Assembly (NCBI GenBank): GCA_037176905.1
Contig: JBBBWG010015445.1
Span: 7,217 to 71,216, forward strand
From: Azolla pinnata
Lineage: Eukaryota > Streptophyta > Polypodiopsida > Salviniales > Salviniaceae
Direction: 5' to 3'
Length of the DNA: 64,000 nucleotides
The position numbers and the translations under genes were made by a program. The notes beneath the pieces are model-generated. The model had not been told where the DNA came from. It was given only the letters and a program-made list of their open reading frames with translations, and ran no database searches. Positions 51,602 to 62,979 of the stretch are shown piece by piece. Each line of letters begins with the position of its first letter. Within the stretch, counting starts at the first letter, position 1.

Positions 51602-54600
51602 ATGTTTCCTACACAACCTCAGCTCAGTATGTCTTTCCATGCCGACCCAAGCAACAAAGAGGTGGAGAAAAGGGCCTATCAAGTATGGAAAGGAAGCAAT
51701 GTAAGTCTAATATTCTGCACTCTAATCGCTTAACTCAGTTATAGCTTACTTAATGTAATTGGCTCTCCAAGCTATGGCTTTCTACATGTTATTGAATGAT
51801 TAAAACTATGATTTTATGAGTGTAATTGAGTGATCAATCTATGGTTTCCTACTTTTACGTAATTGGGTGAGTAATGATCACGTTTTACATGTGAATGAGT
51901 GAATAAGCAATGGATTTCTACATATAATTGGGTAAGAAAGCTCTGGATTTTACATGTGAATCAGGTGTGTAACTATGATTTTTCCATGTAATTGGGTTAT
52001 TAAGCTATAGTTTTCTACATCTAATTGGATGATTAAGCTATGACTTTCAACATCTAAAGAGATGAATAAGCTATGGCTTTCCACATATAATTGGGTGACT
52101 AAGCTCTGGCTTTTTACATGTAATATATGACTTTCGACATCTAATTGGATAACTAAGCTATGGCTTTCCACATATAATTGATGACTAAGCTCTAGCTTTT
52201 GACACATAATCTATGACTTTCTACTTGTAATTGGTGATTAAGCTATGGCTTTCTACGTCTAATTGGTGACTAAGCTATGGCTTTCTACATCTAATTGAGT
52301 GATTGAACTATGGCTTTCTACGTGTGATTGGTTGACTCAGCTATAGCTTCATATATCTAACCGGTGGATTATGCTATGGCTTTCTACATATCATTGGGTG
52401 ATTAAGCTATGGTATTCTACATGTGACTGGGAAAGTTTTAGATTTCTTTAGGTACAAGGAATCCTGTCAAAGGTTCTTGCTAATATGTGCATCAAAACTT
52501 TGTATTTTCTTTTGGGGGATGTGGTTATTTCTCTAAGATTCTTTTGTTATGGTGAACCCTGTGAAGGGTCTTTGTAGTGTGGCCATCATTTTCTTTTGAG
52601 AGATGAGGTTATTCCGTTAAGAACCTTCCCACTCATGCCAATTTAAAGTTCTGATTCTTTCATGTGTTTTTTTTCTCTATCTGATTTTGCAGAAGTTTTT
52701 TCTTGGAGGAAGGCTGATCTTTGGGCCTGATGTTCGATCCCTCTTTGCCACGCTTGCGCTAATCACATTCCCAGTTGTACTATTTTGTATATTTGTTGCA
52801 CGTCAGCTCGTGGATGAGTTCCCTAATCACTCTGGAATCGCAATCATGGTGGTAGCCCTGGTTCATACTTCTATCGTAAGAAAATCTTCCTTCTCTTAAA
52901 ACTTTCAGTCCTCAAGTATATAGCCTGCGTTTTGAATGAAGAAAAAGCAAGCGATTCTATGCATCAATTTATTATCTCATGCAAGGCATGATTGATTCTC
53001 TATGTCTGCTAAGGTTGAGCACAGGAGAAGGCATGGGTGCTGATATAGCTGGTAGCTGTTGTATAGGAATATATTTATCTACATTTAGATAGATAGATAG
53101 ATATGTGTTCATACAAATAAAATCCACGATTCACAACAAGTTAATGATTTGTCAATGAACCTACTTACCAGTAGATAGGTCATGGTTTTTCTCTTTGTGT
53201 TATTTTTTTCTTCTTTTGACCTCATCTTAACTTTGTTTGTTCTGGCATTATCTGTTTTTGTGTGTAGGTCTTAATACTTCTCCTATTGACATCTGGTAGA
53301 GATCCTGGTATTATTCCACGAAATTTACAACCACCTGAACCAGAGGAAGAGACAAACTCACCGATTGGAGGTGGAAGCACACCAAGAGTAAGATTACCAA
53401 GGACAAAGGACATGACGGTTAATGGGGTAACCATAAAGATTAAGTATTGCGATACATGTATGCTGTATAGGCCTCCCCGGTGTTCACATTGTTCGATATG
53501 CAACAATTGTGTAGACAGATTCGATCATCATTGCCCATGGGTGGGACAATGCATTGGACTGGTTTGCTTCTCCTTCTTCCTTTTTTATTTTGCAAGAAAA
53601 TACAGTACAAGGAAATGCATAGTTATTAACGAAACCTTAGAGTAAAATGCTTAGTTGTTGTTGTACTATATCTGTAGAATATGTAATGCTAAGTATTTGA
53701 CCTTGTTCCCTGAATATTCTGAATATGTATCCCTAGAATACAATATGTTAAACACACTGAATATGTTGAATATTTAGAATATTTGCTTGCATTTAATAGC
53801 TAATTTATTGACATCAATGGTCTTAATCTCTCAAGTTGATAAAGTATCACACAATTTCACATGAATTATACCAAAAAATTTAAAATGAAATTTAGGGCAT
53901 AATTGTTTTTTATCATGTTCTAAAAGAAAGATGAGACTCGCTGAACACGTTGAATACCTTGAAACCTTGCATGTGTTGGATGTCTCGGGAGTATTTTGAA
54001 ATTTAGAGTTTTAAAGTGTAAAATGTGCTGAATATTTCTCTGAGCATTTTAACACATATTTTATACATGAAATATGTACTTCTTTGACAATTATCATTAA
54101 AATCATTCCCCTTATTCCCTTCTTTGTTTTGGGCTTCTGTTTGCTGCAGCGCAACTATCCATTCTTCTTCATGTTCGTCTTCTCGACCACATTGTTGTGT
54201 TTCTTTGTGTTTGCAATGTGTGCCTTGCGGATAAAGAAACTGATGGAAGGGGATCCTCCTCACACAGTTTGGAAAGCAATGCAACGGTCACCTGTCTCTG
54301 CTTTTCTAATGGCTTATGCATTCCTTGCAACATGGTTTGTTGGCGGCCTCACCATGTTCCATGTGTATTTGATAAGCACAAACCAAGTAAGCACCTGAAT
54401 TTGCTGCCACTTCGTGAAACATTCTAGTGTATAAAGCACAAGTAAAATATGGTTGCATCCTTTTTTCTCCTTTTCTGGAACAATTTACAGAACATTTCTG
54501 TAAATAAACAGAAGTAACATGGGGATCTGTAATTTTTTCTTCTTCTCGGAGCATTTTATGGAACATTTTAGTATACAAAATGCACTAGTAATCTCCTGCC

Positions 54601-55635
54601 ATTCTGTTGCACTGAACTGGAGCATAATAATATGCGATCATTTTGTTCTCCTTGTTGAAACAAATTTTAGAGCATTTTAGTATATGAAACGCACCAGTGA
54701 TCTGCTACCTTTTTGTTTAACATTTGAGTACATAAAGTAGGAGCAATAAATAATATATGGCTATATCATTTCTTATTTTTCATTTATGGAGCATTTTAGT
54801 ATATAGAACAGGTAAGCTGCTGCCATTTTGTGAAGATTTTATTTTGTAGCACAGGAGCAGTAATCAAATGTATGGTTGAATTTATTTTTTCTCCTTGGAA
54901 TAATTTATGAAACGTTTTAGTATTCAAAGATCAGCTGCCATATTGTGAACTTGTTAATATATCTCTTTTTTCTTTAACAAGTTATAGAACATTTTAGTAT
55001 ATAAAGCACACAAGTAATCTGCTGCCATTTATTAATGACACAAGTAAGATATATATGCATAAGCTGAGTGTGAGTGGGTGCATTGGCAGACGACGTATGA
55101 GAACTTCCGGTATCGGTATGATAACAAGCAAAACCCATACAACGAAGGGCTGCTGCGGAACTTCAAATCTGTTCTTTGTAGTCGGATTCCATCCTCTCAG
55201 AACAACTTCCGTGCGAAAATACGGCAGGAATCCTCCTTTAATGTGCTTCCTCCTATCCAATCGAGGGAGAGTGTGGATATAATGAGCCCTAATAGGAAAG
55301 CCATAGATGATGTCGAAATGGGTGAGAAATCAGCATGGCCCTTGATGGTGGCTGGTGAGGCTTTTCAGGAGATCCATAATCGGAGCAGCTCTAATGGAAC
55401 TGGAAGCAAGGTTGTAAAACAAAGCTACGAAGAAGCTTTTGCTGAGGCTGTTGGTAAGGCCCTGCCTCAAGAGACAAGGGACATAAGAAGTGGTGTGAGT
55501 GCTCGAAGAAGCAGCTGGGGCCGTGGTCAAGAAATCTCATCTGAGCCCTTAAGTCTGTCTCCTGATGATGGTTTCAAAGGAAATATAGAGGAAGGTATTG
55601 TCTGCTCCATAGCTGCAGGAACAACAAACAGGTAA
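51602..55635 (+). CDS. PAT: DHHC-type protein S-acyltransferase (palmitoyltransferase)
   Basis: Exons are 51602-51700, 52693-52875, 53268-53561, 54150-54386 and 55090-55635, all phase 0, giving 452 residues. The protein transfers palmitate from acyl-CoA to cysteines of membrane proteins. The N-terminus has YQVWKGSN and [16 protein letters not shown], as in Arabidopsis PAT05-PAT09. Membrane helices lie at about 48-70 and 83-104, with two more in exon 4. DPG is at 106-108. The Cys-rich domain ([16 protein letters not shown]) leads to DHHC at 180-183, whose Cys is the acyl-accepting residue. TTYE at 272-275 opens exon 5 (ENFRYRYD follows). The tail is hydrophilic with RRSSWGRG near 415-425. All motifs are intact. 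A GT at 55631 would allow splicing to 55717 and an alternative C-terminus of about 20 residues. Confidence 0.93.
51765..52435. repeat. Minisatellite of about 36 bp in palmitoyltransferase intron 1
   Basis: About 16-18 units of AAGCTATGGCTTTCTACAT plus (C/G)TAATTGGGTGACT. Units vary by one to three bases and length ranges from 30 to 42. It fills most of the intron and stops about 250 bases before exon 2. Confidence 0.93.
54375..55045. repeat. Tandem units of about 80-120 bp in palmitoyltransferase intron 4
   Basis: GGAGCATTTTAGTATATA-like words occur near 54562, 54672, 54791, 54913 and 54988, each followed by an A-rich GCAC(A)AAGTAA-like word and CTGCTGCCATTTTGTGAA. The first unit overlaps the exon 4 donor itself (CACAAACCAAGTAAGCAC with TTTGCTGCCA). 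Confidence 0.75.
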
Positions 55636-55779
55636 CATGTCCAATGTTTATGGCGAAGCTGATGCTTAAATCTCTCTTAAAACCAGACATATGATAAGGT
55701 GCTAATTGTTTTCTAGAAAAAAAGCTTATGTGGACCAGAAGTGTGAGATGGCATATGCTTCAGAGGGTGCACCGCCTTG

Positions 55780-57860
55780 AGAAAACATGCTGGATTGTCC
55801 TTGGTGTTGAATCAATCAGTGCTGAAAAAACTGTGTTGCAACAAGAACAGTTTAATCTAGTGTGTCTACCAAACCAACCTTGAGAAATGGATCTGACATA
55901 TAATTTATATTATAGATATATATCACTGCCCCAGATGGGCAAGCCATCTGCAGATTTTCTCCTGCCGCCATCGTTTGCTCAAGATCTGGTTCTTGAAGTT
56001 GTTCTCTTGCATTTGGATGGCATGTAAACAAAGCAAAAGCTTCAGCCTCAGCCATAGCCTTGATAGTGGATTTTGGACTCTGAAAGCTTCACTTCTGCTG
56101 CTCCTGAGAGGCTCAGTACCTTGGTATGGTTGATCTATTCAAAATGATTTTGATGTTTTGTCTAAAGTAAGGTTAGACTAGGGTAGCAACATATATGTGA
56201 TGACATATAGGTGCCATGCATAATAGCAGCCATCTATATAATCTGCAGTATTTTTACTAGCTCATACATAGATGATATCCCTGTAGCTTCATGAAGGAAG
56301 AACATCTTGTTGTGTATATATATCATAGTTCTGAGCTTCCTGCACACATACTAGGCATGGGCCTGTGTCTTATGATGGCGATTTCTTTGTAATTTCACTA
56401 GTGCAAGGTTGTGGGGCACTAGCGTTGCATCCTTTGCACTAATCCATAGTATATATCCGATCTTTTGATTCGACCTGATTCATATAGCCACATAATCATA
56501 CATGGTATGTTCAATCCTAATTAATCGGAATAGCTCCATCCATCCTTTTGATTTTGCAAGGTCACAACTTCAGGGTTCAAGTCACACAAATGATTCATTA
56601 TGGTTGGGTAAGTAGTATCACTTGGTGATTTTAATCGTATTCCTTCCATTTTATGACCAAAAGGCAAAAGAATCGAGTAATTCCTTGAGCTAAGATTGAT
56701 ACAAGTAATGACATCGAGGCCCTATCAATTTGATGGTGAATTCTCTGTACAGACTGAACTGTGTGAAGCACTATTGGCAACCCGTTATGCACTTAGAACT
56801 TTGTGCAATCGTGCAATAGTGTGGTGGGCTTATCTTGAAACCAAACATTGACATAGAAGATGATCAGCATCTTAATCCATTTCTTGTCTTGTCAAGTTTG
56901 AACTTTCCAGCTAACCTTTCTTTAGATTGAAAGCAATCAATGTATGAATCTGATGGCTAGACTATTTATTTATATTTATGTGTTGTCCAAGAGACTACAA
57001 AGGATTCTCTATGTCATAATCTCCACATATTTGGAAGGGCACCTTTGAGTTTTCATTCAAGTCTCAGCATCTAGCATGCAATAATATGATCAAGCACAAA
57101 ATATACGTTTGCTCGTGTAGTCTTATAGAAAATTCACCACCGATTCAACCATTTTTGTAAGCTTCTTATGAGCGTCTCAACAGAAACCAGGAAGTTTATT
57201 TACAGTGCCAATTGTATGAAAAATGGCAAATTACACTAGTACCCACATCTCAAACATTTTGCACAAAAAAAACAACCAACGCTGTGACTCTGAAAAAACA
57301 AAGAACGAACTTGTTTTCTGAAGTCGACCTTTATTACCGGTAAGCAACATCACCATAAGAGTGAATCTAAAGAAAGTGAATCCAATGAGAACAAAGATAG
57401 CGAAGAAAAGAAGACCAAAATACAAAGTCCCTCGTATAGAGGTTGTCGATGCTTTGTAAATGGCTTGACAGAAAAACACCGACAAATCGCCCAACAAAAA
57501 GCACTCATCAAGATCAATAGGGTTTCGAAAATTTATGAATGCGGTCATGGATTGTTCGTATAACATCTGATATCTTTGCTTCAAGGTTTAGGGATTAGTG
57601 GCTTTAGTTTGTACATTAGTCGCTTGCATAACCCCTTGAAAATGCTCAGATACGGTTGGTTGTCATTGATTGGGGGCTAGGGTTTAGGGATTAATTAAGG
57701 CATGTATAGCTATCATATTGTCAAACTCCAATTCGGATAGCACTCATCAAGTTTCAAGGCTCAAGGTTTTGGGCATATGTTGATTGGGTACTCCAAGGTT
57801 CAGGGTTCAGGGCATATAAATGTTGTGTATTCTCTTCTCCATCATCTTCATCTTCTTCCA
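55780..57860. other. Intergenic region after the palmitoyltransferase gene
   Basis: No gene is recognised. A minus-strand frame of 117 codons at 57231-57584 is hydrophobic in its middle but matches nothing and lies in AT-rich DNA. The left part will include the transferase 3-prime UTR. Short TTTAGGG words occur near 57585-57690. Confidence 0.5.
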
Positions 57861-57864
57861 CCGG

Positions 57865-58557
57865 TTACAAATGTTCTCTACCGTGCACCAGGGATTTGAG
57901 CATTGCCAGCTGTGGATTGTCTTCTCCGCCATCTTCATCTGAATCCTCTTTTTCTGTTAAAAAATCGGTGTCCGATGATTCCCGTGCGTCCATAGCCATA
58001 GCTTCCTCCGTCTTCACGTGCAATGCTTGGGGGGGTGGGGGTGGGGGGTTGGAATTCAAAAGAAAAGAATAATGATGCTCATAGGACCAGCCTTTCCACT
58101 CCTTCAGTTCGTTGATCACAAGCCCAGACCTCGATGCGCTCTGAATCCAAACTGTTTCGGTAGTCAGGTACTGCTGAATCAGATCGATCTGTCTGTGTAT
58201 GTACTTGAATGGTGCGGAAGGACCAGCAGTTGAACTACTGCATCTACCAGCGCAGGTTAGCTTCCTGTGTCTTGAGTAATGGCCGCTCCTGAGCAGCCGC
58301 ATGTCTCTTCTCGTGGGAGCATTTCCATCATTCTCGTGCTGCTTTCCATGGAAAAGGTGGGGCCCGTTCTCTCTTTGGGGCGGCCTCCTTGAAAAGCCAT
58401 GGAATCTTGGGGCATGATTTCTTCCTTGTAGGTACTGAGAAGGAATGTAAAACCCATCGTGGAATCTCTTTGCAGCTCCACTAGCTTCTCCCGAGCAAGA
58501 GGTAGTGCTTCCAAAATCAGAACGACACGGAAATAGCTTAGAACCAAAGCACACCAA
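57865..58557 (-). CDS. Hypothetical protein, acidic C-terminus
   Basis: An uninterrupted frame of up to 230 codons with no recognised family. The most coding-like part is the C-terminal half (about residues 115-230): IDLIQQYLTTETVWIQSAS, ELKEWKGWSYEHHYSFLL, a proline run, then an acidic stretch (EKEDSDEDGGEDN). A possible acceptor (TAGATGCAG) lies at about 58236, so the true exon may begin there and the upstream part be intron. An upstream ATG at 59060 opens a signal-peptide-like stretch (FKAFLIFPFFFLWIG) in another frame that could be an earlier exon. That frame also runs through a GAT array read as poly-Ile, which is unlikely to be coding. Existence of a gene is moderately likely; its structure is not settled. 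Confidence 0.35.
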   Translation of the reverse strand: MVCFGSKLFPCRSDFGSTTSCSGEASGAAKRFHDGFYIPSQYLQGRNHAPRFHGFSRRPPQRENGPHLFHGKQHENDGNAPTRRDMRLLRSGHYSRHRKLTCAGRCSSSTAGPSAPFKYIHRQIDLIQQYLTTETVWIQSASRSGLVINELKEWKGWSYEHHYSFLLNSNPPPPPPQALHVKTEEAMAMDARESSDTDFLTEKEDSDEDGGEDNPQLAMLKSLVHGREHL

Positions 58558-58742
58558 CGCTTTCCTGTGTATATTGGATCATACTGCTTGTGAAGCCACG
58601 CAAATAGCTTGAAACTGAAGCTAACCCTGTTGATGAATGAGAAACGGAAAGCAACGAGAAGATTCAAAGAGAGCGAGCACGATTGCGTTCGCTCAGCTGG
58701 AAGAAAAAGAAGAGTTGAATACCTGCAATAATTGAACACCCC

Positions 58743-58797
58743 TGATGAGATGATGATGATGATGATAATGATGATGATGATGATGATGATGATGATG
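58743..58797. repeat. GAT trinucleotide run
   Basis: GATGATGAT with one interruption (GATAATGAT). It gives a poly-Ile frame on the minus strand and poly-Met on the plus strand, both artefacts. Confidence 0.97.
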
Positions 58798-59059
58798 GCT
58801 GGAGGTCTTCTTCTTCTTCTTCCAGCTGCAGCGATGGGATCATGGTGGATTATAGCCTGGAATTCAAGCAACATTCTTCCTCGCCCCGTTTTTCCTCTAG
58901 AAAGATTGAAGCCGGAATTGGATGCCGACAGTAGTAGCTTGAAACTCAAGCAGACGACGACTTCCCGACCGTTCACAGAACCTATCCACAAGAAGAAGAA
59001 AGGAAAGATCAGAAAAGCTTTGAAACCCGAACTGCAACAGCAGTTTCCATGCCTTGCCA

Positions 59060-60490
59060 TCAGCTCCAGTTACACAGACTGCACCAGATTCTTTCTTTTC
59101 TTTTTCTCTATCAATCGCAACTGCCCGATCGATGGAATCGCAGGATCATACCACAAAAAGCCGCTCATCATCATCATCATCATTCGCAATCCGACAGTCT
59201 CGACAGTCCAACAGAGTTAACACACATCCTTCGCTCCCGTCCGATGTTCCATCAAGTTCCCTGCACAAAGCCGAACTGTCAGATCTGATCGAAAGCTTGG
59301 GCTCCGATTCCCTCCTTCAGTTACCAAGGACACAGAAGCTTACTTGGACAAGACCTCCGTCGAATGTTCGTAGATTACGGATCAAGAAAGAATTGTTGAC
59401 GTTGTAGCAGTGCCACATCGTTGCCAAGAACCGCAATTCCTTGCCAAAACGTGAGATAAATTACAAGATTAAGCTTTGGCAAGACCTACAGTTTAGGCAT
59501 CCAGAATCCTCTGCGAGATTAAATTTGAGGAGATAATTACAAGATAGGGCCTCAGCGACATATATTTAGGCATTAATTACTGCAAGAGATATACAAGAAA
59601 GAGTCATTAGGAGATTAATCTTAGGCAAGGGTTACAGTTTAGGCATCCGGAAATCCCTGGCAGATTAAATTTCAAGAGATAATTACAAGTTTAGGCCCAG
59701 GCAAGCTATATTTAGGCATTAATTACTGCAAGAGATATACAAGAAAGAGATTATTGCATGATTAAGCCTAGGCAAGAGATAGTTTGGCATTTCAAAGGTA
59801 ATTACCAGATATTATTACGACATTAAGCTGACTCAGTCAGAGAGATATTTAGGCATTACAGATTCCTGACGAAATAGGCCCATCAAGGTTTAAAATTAAA
59901 ACCTGAGTTGATGAAAGGAAACAGAGATGATGATCAAAATCATCAGATTTACCTCAATGACACACTGATCAGAAAGAAGGAACAAACATTTATGCTCCTT
60001 AAACCCTTCGTCGTCATGGAAACTTATGATCAAAACTGATTCCCTTGCCGTTCTCCTTTGAGAGATTATCCATACAGTAAATTATACATGCATACTGATT
60101 ATATACAACATTTAGAGCTCTCAATTTATTTGTCTAATGGAGCTGAGAACCTCGTGAATGCTAGCTATAGCCGAAACAGCTATGAAGCAAAAGCAGCAGA
60201 AAACCTACTTCCAATCTATTGATGAACAAAAAGCTATAGGTGATTATATCTTGTATGTACTGATAAAGCTTTCTCGGTCCAGAGAAGCTTGATCTTCAAG
60301 CAGACGTACTGTTGAAGCTCTCTCAATTCAAGGAACACTCCATATTCCAAGCTCGAGATTCACAATCTCTATGAGCTTTTACTTCCGATCCATGGAAAAC
60401 TCGACGCTGCGCGTCATTAACTGCACCGCAACAACCAGCAGGAATTCCTGCCTTGTTTTCTCTACATTTATTATGTACAAGCATTTCTTT
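59060..60490. other. Spacer with a three-unit tandem repeat of about 147 bp
   Basis: At 59478, 59624 and (partial) 59772 a unit begins with GGCAAG and contains ACAGTTTAGGCATCC, GAGATAATTACAAG, TTTAGGCATTAATTACTGCA and AGAGATATACAAGAAAGAG. The rest, to the DUF761 stop, shows no gene; its right end is the 3-prime UTR of that gene. Confidence 0.75.
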
Positions 60491-60498
60491 ACCATCCT

Positions 60499-61872
60499 TT
60501 AGCGATCAGCCACATCCGATTTCTCCCTGAACATGATCGACTTTTTCTTGTTGAGGAAATCCTCTACTAACTTCCTGAAAGCTTCATCGCTGAGTTCTTG
60601 ATCTGATGCTTCACGATGATCAGTTGTTTCCAGGTCATGGTACTGATGATGTCGATGATGATCTGGTGGAGAAGAGTCCAGGGAGATGGATCGTCTGGTA
60701 TTTTTCTTGGGTGACGGGGAGGTCTGTTCATTGGAAAATCGAGGACTATGAGACTCCGAATGGTCCAACTTCCTGGTGATTATGTTCTGGTTACCACTTT
60801 GCTTGGCACTTGCTCCTAATTCGAGGTCGGATCCATCAGTGTCCATCAACATTAATGGAAGTTTGGATCGATTAGGTAGCTGAGCCTCCATTCCTGCTTC
60901 AGCTTCTTCTGATTTTCTTCTTCTAACCTTTCCAGCTTCTAGTCTTGCGCCATAATCCCGTTCCATTTCTTCTTCGACTGCTTCAGTTTCTTCGTCTTCA
61001 GTAAGCCATGAAAAGGCAGGATTTCGCTCAGGAATTTCAAAGGGAGAATGGTTCAGCAAACGAGGGACATTGGCTACGGTTTCTCGGGAGGGAAATGCAT
61101 AGTCATCAAGACTAGGTCCTTCATCCATGAAATAGAAATCCTTAGAGATTCCAAAGCGAGGAGAAAAATGAGAATCGAAATATCCGTCAGAGCCATATAA
61201 TAGGTTCTCAGCAAAGAGTCGCCATGGCGAGTCAGAGATCGGTTTGCATCCAGCAAATACATCTTCAAGATGCGTATAATTCTGCTGCTTCTTCAAATGC
61301 TCCGTCGTCGTCATTGCCTTCTTCTCCGCTGACTGCATCCGGTTCTTCATCAGGCGAATGGACTGGTCCATCTTCTTCTTCTCCTTCCTCGCCGAAGAGT
61401 TAGTAGATTCGAGTGCATGAGGGACGGACTCATATGTTCTCCTGACATAGCCAGAGTCGCCATTAAAGCTTCCGGAAGAAGCAGTGATAAGGACTATTAT
61501 GCCATTGAGGACGATGAAGAGGCAAGGTGGAGTGAGCCAGCTACGGAAACGATTCCATACGGTGGGAATGAGGACGAAGAGAAGAGAGTCGAGACATGGA
61601 AGCACACGATTGACGGCATTAGAGTACGACGAGGAAGACGAAGATGATGATGACGAAGAAGAAGATATACTGCAGAGGTAGATGATTAAGGCAAGGATTA
61701 CAAGAGGAAGGTAAAAGGAAGAGGAGAGGAGGGAGAAGCAATGGCGATGGCGATGGAACAGGAGAGACAGACGGCTGTGTAGCGGGGACGAGGAATTAGA
61801 TGAGGAAGAAGAAGAGGACGAGGATGAGGAAGAAGAAGACGAGGAAGAAGAAGACGAAGAAGAAGACGCCAT
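60499..61872 (-). CDS. DUF4408/DUF761 domain protein
   Basis: One exon of 457 residues. A serine tract fills residues 3-29. Hydrophobic segments lie at about 53-72 and 117-133. The region from LIPTVWNRFRSWLTPP to LNGIIVLITASSG matches the DUF4408 pattern of plant membrane-linked proteins. The C-terminus (ELSDEAFRKLVEDFLNKKK at about 427-445) matches the DUF761 motif. The middle is charged and low-complexity, with NYTHLEDVFAGCKP and WRLFAENLLYG as the more ordered parts. Plant DUF4408/DUF761 proteins are small, poorly understood and linked to growth and stress. The start codon lies inside the last unit of the upstream tandem array; no later methionine would keep the DUF4408 part, so the start is probable but its serine tract is repeat-derived. 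Confidence 0.82.
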   Translation of the reverse strand: MASSSSSSSSSSSSSSSSSSSSSSSNSSSPLHSRLSLLFHRHRHCFSLLSSSFYLPLVILALIIYLCSISSSSSSSSSSSSSYSNAVNRVLPCLDSLLFVLIPTVWNRFRSWLTPPCLFIVLNGIIVLITASSGSFNGDSGYVRRTYESVPHALESTNSSARKEKKKMDQSIRLMKNRMQSAEKKAMTTTEHLKKQQNYTHLEDVFAGCKPISDSPWRLFAENLLYGSDGYFDSHFSPRFGISKDFYFMDEGPSLDDYAFPSRETVANVPRLLNHSPFEIPERNPAFSWLTEDEETEAVEEEMERDYGARLEAGKVRRRKSEEAEAGMEAQLPNRSKLPLMLMDTDGSDLELGASAKQSGNQNIITRKLDHSESHSPRFSNEQTSPSPKKNTRRSISLDSSPPDHHRHHQYHDLETTDHREASDQELSDEAFRKLVEDFLNKKKSIMFREKSDVADR

Positions 61873-62935
61873 AGCCGAGCGATATGGTGAAGAAAACTGT
61901 TGAAGGATCAGAATGTCGAAGAAAAGGACGACGAAGAAAAAGAAGACGCCATAGCCGAGCGGAATGGAGGAAAAAACTGTTGAACGATCAGAATGAAGAA
62001 GAAGCAGAAGAAAAGGACGAGGAAGAAGAGGATGATGAAGAAGAAGACGCCATAGCCGAGGGATTTGGAGAAGAATCTAGGGAAGGATCAGAACGAAGAA
62101 CACGGAGAAGACGAAGCCGAAGACGACGAAGATGAAGACGCCAAAGCCGAGGGATATGGAGAAGGATCAGAATGAAGAAGAAGAAGAAGACGATAATGAC
62201 GATGACGATGACGAAGAAGGCGGCGAAGACGAAGACGCCATAGCCGAGCGATATGGAGAAGAAAACTGGTGGAAGTATCAGAATCAAGAACACGAAGAAG
62301 CAGACGCCATAGCCGAGCGATATGGAGAAGAAAACTGTGGGGAAGTATCGGAATCAACAGCACGAAAAAGACGAAGAAGAAGACGCCATAGCCAATCGAT
62401 ATGGAGAAGAAAACTGGGGGAAGTATCGGAATCAAGAGCAAGAAGGAGAAGACGCCATAGCCAAGCGATATGGAGAAGAAAACTGGGGGGAAGTATCAGA
62501 ATCAAGAACACGAAGAAGCAGACGCCATAGTCGAGCGATATGGAGAAGAAAACTGTGGGGAAGTATCGGAATCAAGAGCACGAAGAAGACGAAGAAGAAG
62601 ACGCCATAGCCGATCGATATGGAGAAGAAAACTGGGGGGAAGTATCGGAATCAAGAGCACGAAGAAGACGACGCCATAGCCGAGCGATATGGTGAAGAAA
62701 ACTGAGGGAAGTATCGGAATCAAGAGCACGAAGAAGACGAAGAAGAAGACGCCATAGCCGATCGATATGGAGAAGAAAACTGTGCGGAAGTCTCAGAATC
62801 AAGAACACGAAGAAGCAGAAGAAGCAGAAGCAGAAGAAGTAGAAGAAGAAGAAGAAGACGCCATAGCCGATCGATACGGAGAAGGATCAGAATGAAGACG
62901 AAGAAGAGGAAGAAGAAGAAGCTATGGCGATGGCG
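61868..62935 (-). repeat. Tandem array repeating the DUF761 start codon
   Basis: Units of 69-109 bp read on the minus strand contain CTCCATATCGATCGGCTATG, GCGTC, a run of TCT/TCG serine codons, CTCTTGATTCCGATACTTCC and CAGTTTTCTTC. The ATG falls (first base, plus coordinates) at 61872, 61952, 62053, 62241, 62310, 62389, 62458, 62528, 62608, 62678, 62755 and 62864, with one copy near 62142 that reads TTG. The 61872 copy is the gene's own start. Confidence 0.93.
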
Positions 62936-62968
62936 GAGCTCGAAATCCTGCAGCAAAAACCGTGTTTA

Positions 62969-62977
62969 CATTTATAG
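62969..62977 (-). promoter_or_regulatory. TATA-like box upstream of the start-codon array
   Basis: On the minus strand CTATAAATG lies about 100 bases beyond the farthest array ATG. If used, transcription would begin near 62940 and the 1.07-kb array would form the leader of the DUF761 mRNA. This is based on sequence and position only. Confidence 0.45.
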
Positions 62978-62979
62978 AA

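Noticed and set aside
57231-57584. 117-codon minus-strand frame with a hydrophobic middle
   Set aside because: AT-rich DNA easily gives Phe/Leu-rich frames, and no family was recognised.
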